8,858 nucleotides of DNA from the NCBI GenBank assembly GCA_017882025.1, contig JADGQG010000075.1, positions 1 to 8,858 on the forward strand, in the 5' to 3' direction. The translations under genes were made by a program, and so were the position numbers. Shown in pieces: positions 5,723-8,858 of this stretch. Numbering within the stretch: position 1 is the first letter of the stretch; every line of letters starts with the position of its first letter. The notes beneath the pieces were generated by a model that saw only the letters and a list, made by a program, of their open reading frames with translations, had not been told where the DNA came from and did no database searches. This stretch comes from Chloroflexota bacterium. Its GTDB lineage: Bacteria; Chloroflexota; Limnocylindria; Limnocylindrales; CSP1-4.

Positions 5723-7155
5723 CCGCGCCGTCCGCCGAGACGGCCATGCGCACCGCAGCCCCGATCTACCGCTTCACCGTCAACGACCGACCGGTCGAGG
5801 TCGCCGTCCCCGGCGGGCGCCGTCTCCTGGACGTCCTGCGCCTGGACCTCGGCCTGACCGGGTCGAAGGAGGGCTGCGGCGAGGGCGAGTGCGGGGCGTG
5901 CTCGGTCCTCCTCGACGGGGATGTCGTGGACAGCTGCCTCGTGCCCGTCTGCCAGGTCGAGGGCCGGCAGGTCCGCACCGTGGAGGGCCTCGCGACCGGC
6001 GGTCGTCTCGACCCGCTCCAGGCGGCGTTCATTTCGACCGGCGGCGTCCAGTGCGGGATCTGCACGCCGGGGATGCTCATGGCGGGGCGGGCCTTCCTGG
6101 ATGCCGGGACCGTGGGCATGCTGCCCACCGGCGCGGCCCTCACGGACGCCGCCATCCGCGAGGCGATCTCCGGGAACCTCTGCCGCTGCACGGGGTATGG
6201 GCGGATCGTGGAGGCGGTCCGGCTCGCGGCGGAGGGCCCGGTCACCACCATGACCGCCCCGGAGGCGATCGCTGCGCCCCTCGCCCGGTCGGGGCAGAGC
6301 GTCCTGGACCTCGACGATCCCGACGCCGACACCCCGAGGGCCCTCGCCGAGGCGTACGCCCTCCTGGCCGACGGCGGCCGGCGGCCCCTCGCCGGCGGCA
6401 CCGACGCGCTGGTAGAGCGGGAGGCGGGGGTGCCCGGCGTTCACCGCTACCTTGACCTGGCCGCGCTGGCGGAACTCCGCGGGATCCTGGTGGCAGACGG
6501 CGGGCTCGTCGTGGGGGCGAATACGACGTACGCCGAGCTGCGCCGCAGCCCGCTCGTCGCCGAGCACGCGCCCATCCTCGCCGAGATGGCCGCTCAAGTC
6601 GGCGCGGCCCAGATCCAGAACCGCGGCACGCTCGGCGGGAACATCGCAACGGCGTCGCCGGCCGGCGACAGCCTCCCGGTGCTCCTCGCGCTCGATGCGG
6701 AGATCGTGGTCGGCGGCGCGCACGGCGAGCGGTCCATCCCGGCTTCGGACTTCTTCCCGGCCTACCGTCGGACGGCCCTGGCGGGCGACGAGCTGATCCT
6801 GCGGATCGTGGTCCCGATCCGACCCGACCGGACGGTCGCCTTCCGCAAGGTGGGGACGCGGCGCGCCCAGGCCATCAGCGTGGTCGTGCTCGCGGTTGCC
6901 TGGCGCGCTGAGGACGGCGCCTGGCGCGACGTCCGGGTGGCGCTCGGGTCCGTTGCGGCGACGCCGATCCGCGCGCGAGCCACGGAAGCGACGCTGGAGG
7001 GAGCCGCGCCGACGGCGGAGGTGGCGGCAGTGGCCGCGGCGACGCTCGAGGCCGAGATCACGCCGATCGACGACGTCCGCTCCACCGCGGAATACCGCCG
7101 CTCGGTCGCCGGTCGGATCCTCCACCGCATCGTCCGCGACGCGGCCGGCTGGTAA
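5719..7155 (+). CDS. molybdenum hydroxylase, fused [2Fe-2S]/FAD subunit
   Basis: A 478-residue electron-transfer subunit. The N-terminal plant-type ferredoxin domain binds one [2Fe-2S] cluster through Cys53, Cys58, Cys61 and Cys73 (GCGEGECGAC...SC). The following helical domain binds the second through Cys112, Cys115, Cys155 and Cys157 (QCGICTPG...LCRCTGY). A linker (~172-205) leads to the FAD-binding domain, with RPLAGGTDALVERE (222-235) and QIQNRGTLGGNIATASPAGD (298-317), both flavin-contact segments of the CO-dehydrogenase/xanthine-dehydrogenase FAD family, and then the CO_deh_flav_C-type C-terminal domain. The order FeS then FAD in one chain matches the small subunit of two-subunit xanthine dehydrogenases such as Rhodobacter XdhA; other bacteria split these into two proteins. 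Naming conventions for xdhA/B/C conflict, so no symbol is given. The ATG overlaps the upstream stop (ATGA), so one transcript and stoichiometric synthesis are likely. No XdhC-type Mo-cofactor chaperone gene lies in the window. Confidence 0.93.
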   Translation: MTAPSAETAMRTAAPIYRFTVNDRPVEVAVPGGRRLLDVLRLDLGLTGSKEGCGEGECGACSVLLDGDVVDSCLVPVCQVEGRQVRTVEGLATGGRLDPLQAAFISTGGVQCGICTPGMLMAGRAFLDAGTVGMLPTGAALTDAAIREAISGNLCRCTGYGRIVEAVRLAAEGPVTTMTAPEAIAAPLARSGQSVLDLDDPDADTPRALAEAYALLADGGRRPLAGGTDALVEREAGVPGVHRYLDLAALAELRGILVADGGLVVGANTTYAELRRSPLVAEHAPILAEMAAQVGAAQIQNRGTLGGNIATASPAGDSLPVLLALDAEIVVGGAHGERSIPASDFFPAYRRTALAGDELILRIVVPIRPDRTVAFRKVGTRRAQAISVVVLAVAWRAEDGAWRDVRVALGSVAATPIRARATEATLEGAAPTAEVAAVAAATLEAEITPIDDVRSTAEYRRSVAGRILHRIVRDAAGW

Positions 7156-7167
7156 GCGGCTGGTTAC
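7146..7167. repeat. 11-bp direct repeat spanning two convergent stop codons
   Basis: Two adjacent copies, CGGCTGGTAAG at 7146-7156 and CGGCTGGTTAC at 7157-7167, agree at 9 of 11 positions. The first copy carries the TAA stop of the FeS/FAD gene on the plus strand. The second carries TTA, the TAA stop of the ygfK-like gene on the minus strand. Only 8 nt separate the two stops, and I see no hairpin with a T-run here that could act as an intrinsic terminator for either gene. Confidence 0.7.
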
Positions 7168-8858
7168 TCAGCGGCGCGAGGAGGCGCCACCCGCGAGCCA
7201 CGACCGGCGGCTGCGATCGGGATGTGCGGCATCGAGCTGGTCACGCCCGCGAGCAGCGTCGCCATCACGGCCGCGGGCTCGAGCGAGAGCGCCTCGCCTT
7301 CGGCCGCGCCGATCGGCGTCGCCTCGACCAGGGTGAACGTGTCGCGCTCGAGAATGGCCCGGAAGCCGGGCGCCGTGTACTCGATCCGGCCGTTCACGCT
7401 GATCCGGTGGGTCCGGCCGTCGAACCGGGCCTCCATCACCCCGTCGCCGAGGAGCATGAAGGCGTTGGATGGCTGCGCCTCGAAATCGGCCCGGTCGAGG
7501 TAGAGCCGCGGCTTGTCGAGGTACGGTGTGCCGGAGGTCGGGCAGGCGGTCACGCAGTTGCCGCACTCGTTGCAGAAGTCGGTCAGAACCGCGATCTGGA
7601 GACGCTGGTTCACGGCAAAAGGGGTCGCGCCGCTCGCGACCACGGCGCCGTTCGAGACGGCCAGCGCCGGCAAGGCGACGCGCACCGGCGCCATCTCATA
7701 CGTCATCAGGGCCATGTTGGGACAGACCCCGACGCACAGGCTGCAGATCTGGTCGCAGTCGAGGCAGCGACTCGCCTCGCGCGTCGCCTCTTCCGCTGAG
7801 TAGCCCAGCACCGTCTCCTCGAACCCGACCCGCCGATCGAGGGGGCTGACCTGGATCGGCACCCGGTACTCGCGGCGGGCGCGACGGACCACGAGCGCCT
7901 GCAGGTCGGGTCGCACGCCGTCCGCGGTGGGCACGGCCGCACGCCCGTCGGGCGCGACGCCCAGGGTGGCGGCAATCGCCGCGGCGACCCGCTTGCCGTC
8001 CGCGGCGGCCTTCACGATCGACGCCGGGCCGCGATCGGCGACGTCGCCGCCGGCATACACGCCCGGGACGGACGTCTCGAACGTCTCGGGATCGATGGCG
8101 ATGTAGCCGGCCGACGTCAGGTTCGGCGCACGGTCGCCGAAGAAGTCAAGCACGGCGTACTGGCTGATCGCGAGGATCAACGTGTCCAGGCCGATCTCGA
8201 ACTCGGAGCCCGCAACGTCGTCGGGAACCTTGCGGCCGGAGGCGTCGCGCTTCCCGCGGTACTCCGTCCGGGCGCATGCCAGCGCCACCAGCCGGCCGTC
8301 CTCGACCCGCAGGCCGACGGGCCGCGCCAGCTCGACGATCTGGATGCCCTCCTCACGGATCGCGTGGATCTCCTCCGGATCGGCCGGCATCTGGTCGACG
8401 GTTCGCCGGTAGACCAACGAGACGGACTTGGCGCCGACGCGGCGCGCGGACCGCACGCAGTCCATGGCGGTGTCGCCGGCACCGACGACGCCCACGCGCG
8501 CCCCGATCGGCATGGGCCGGCCCTCCCGGACGCTGCGTAGGAAGGTCACGCCGTCGATCACGTCCGGTGAGTCCTCGCCCGGGAGCCCGAGTGTCTTCGC
8601 GCGCTGGGCTCCCACCGCGATGAAGACCGTCGCGAACCCGTCGCCGCGCAGGTCATCGAGCATGACGTCGACGCCGGCTCGCTGGCCGTAGCGGATCTCG
8701 ACGCCGAGGCGCTCGAGGACGGCAAGATCCTGGTCGATCTGCGCCTGCGGCAGCCGGTAGGCAGGGATCGCCCCGCCGACCATGCCGCCGGCGTACGGAT
8801 GGGCCTCGAAGATCGTGACGCCGATTCCTGCGCGGGCCAGCCACTCGGCAGCGGCCAG
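7164..8858 (-). CDS. ygfK: YgfK-type putative selenate reductase / FAD-NAD(P) iron-sulfur oxidoreductase, C-terminal part
   Basis: The gene enters from the right edge and 564 codons are visible; YgfK proteins are about 1,000 residues, so the N-terminal part is missing because of the window, not a mutation. At the edge the frame reads LARAGIGVTIFEAHPYAGG, the usual dinucleotide-binding region of GltD-like (glutamate synthase small subunit) flavoproteins, continuing through MVGGAIPAYRLP. A second dinucleotide site, VGVVGAGDTAMDC, lies near 8463-8502, and the FAD-closing GDVADRGPASIVKAAADGK near 7990-8055. Two ferredoxin-like clusters follow: CLDCDQICSLCVGVCP (near 7718-7772) and CNECGNCVTACP (near 7535-7575). 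The tail of about 110 residues after them also occurs in YgfK. In enterobacteria and clostridia ygfK sits with xanthine-dehydrogenase-like and hydantoinase genes, and such clusters have been tied to purine/urate use; the selenate reductase label is weakly based. It converges on the Mo hydroxylase genes, so it is not in their transcript. Confidence 0.88.
   Translation of the reverse strand: MAAAEWLARAGIGVTIFEAHPYAGGMVGGAIPAYRLPQAQIDQDLAVLERLGVEIRYGQRAGVDVMLDDLRGDGFATVFIAVGAQRAKTLGLPGEDSPDVIDGVTFLRSVREGRPMPIGARVGVVGAGDTAMDCVRSARRVGAKSVSLVYRRTVDQMPADPEEIHAIREEGIQIVELARPVGLRVEDGRLVALACARTEYRGKRDASGRKVPDDVAGSEFEIGLDTLILAISQYAVLDFFGDRAPNLTSAGYIAIDPETFETSVPGVYAGGDVADRGPASIVKAAADGKRVAAAIAATLGVAPDGRAAVPTADGVRPDLQALVVRRARREYRVPIQVSPLDRRVGFEETVLGYSAEEATREASRCLDCDQICSLCVGVCPNMALMTYEMAPVRVALPALAVSNGAVVASGATPFAVNQRLQIAVLTDFCNECGNCVTACPTSGTPYLDKPRLYLDRADFEAQPSNAFMLLGDGVMEARFDGRTHRISVNGRIEYTAPGFRAILERDTFTLVEATPIGAAEGEALSLEPAAVMATLLAGVTSSMPHIPIAAAGRGSRVAPPRAAE

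Noticed and set aside
5419..7125. A 568-codon open frame antisense to the FeS/FAD subunit gene
   Set aside because: Low-complexity Arg/Gly/Asp/Val composition and complete overlap with a gene whose cysteine motifs are unmistakable.
7224..7799. A 191-codon plus-strand frame within the ygfK-like gene
   Set aside because: Antisense to the ferredoxin-like cysteine motifs of the real gene and without family resemblance of its own.

Overview
The window is about 70% G+C or higher, densely coded and bacterial. It contains one tRNA and six protein genes, the last cut by the right edge. Nothing in the sequence names the organism. High G+C, GTG starts, a chromosomally encoded CCA tail on the tRNA and this gene mix would fit a high-GC soil or aquatic lineage such as Chloroflexota or Actinobacteriota, but that is a guess.

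Left part (1-3252): a minus-strand tRNA-Pro(CGG), then about 250 nt with no convincing gene apart from a likely tRNA promoter, then all three members of the 'AmmeMemoRadiSam' set. The AMMECR1-domain gene (amrA) reads leftwards. Across a 139-nt divergent intergenic region, the radical SAM enzyme gene (amrS) and the MEMO-family gene (amrB) read rightwards with 4 nt between them. The set is widely conserved in bacteria and archaea; to my knowledge its reaction is not established.

Right part (3368-7155): two genes for a molybdenum hydroxylase of the xanthine dehydrogenase family. The first encodes a Mo-cofactor subunit with purine-type active-site residues. The second overlaps it by 4 nt (ATGA) and encodes a fused two-[2Fe-2S]/FAD subunit. 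They predict a two-polypeptide enzyme moving electrons from Mo through two [2Fe-2S] clusters to FAD.

Right edge (7164-8858, minus strand): the C-terminal 564 codons of a YgfK-type flavoprotein, with a glutamate-synthase-small-subunit-like FAD/NAD(P) module followed by ferredoxin-like cysteine clusters. It converges on the hydroxylase genes with 8 nt between stop codons. YgfK and molybdenum hydroxylases are repeatedly found together in purine and urate catabolism clusters, so the right half is most simply read as part of a purine or N-heterocycle oxidation locus. Whether the AmmeMemoRadiSam genes work with it or are only neighbours cannot be decided here.
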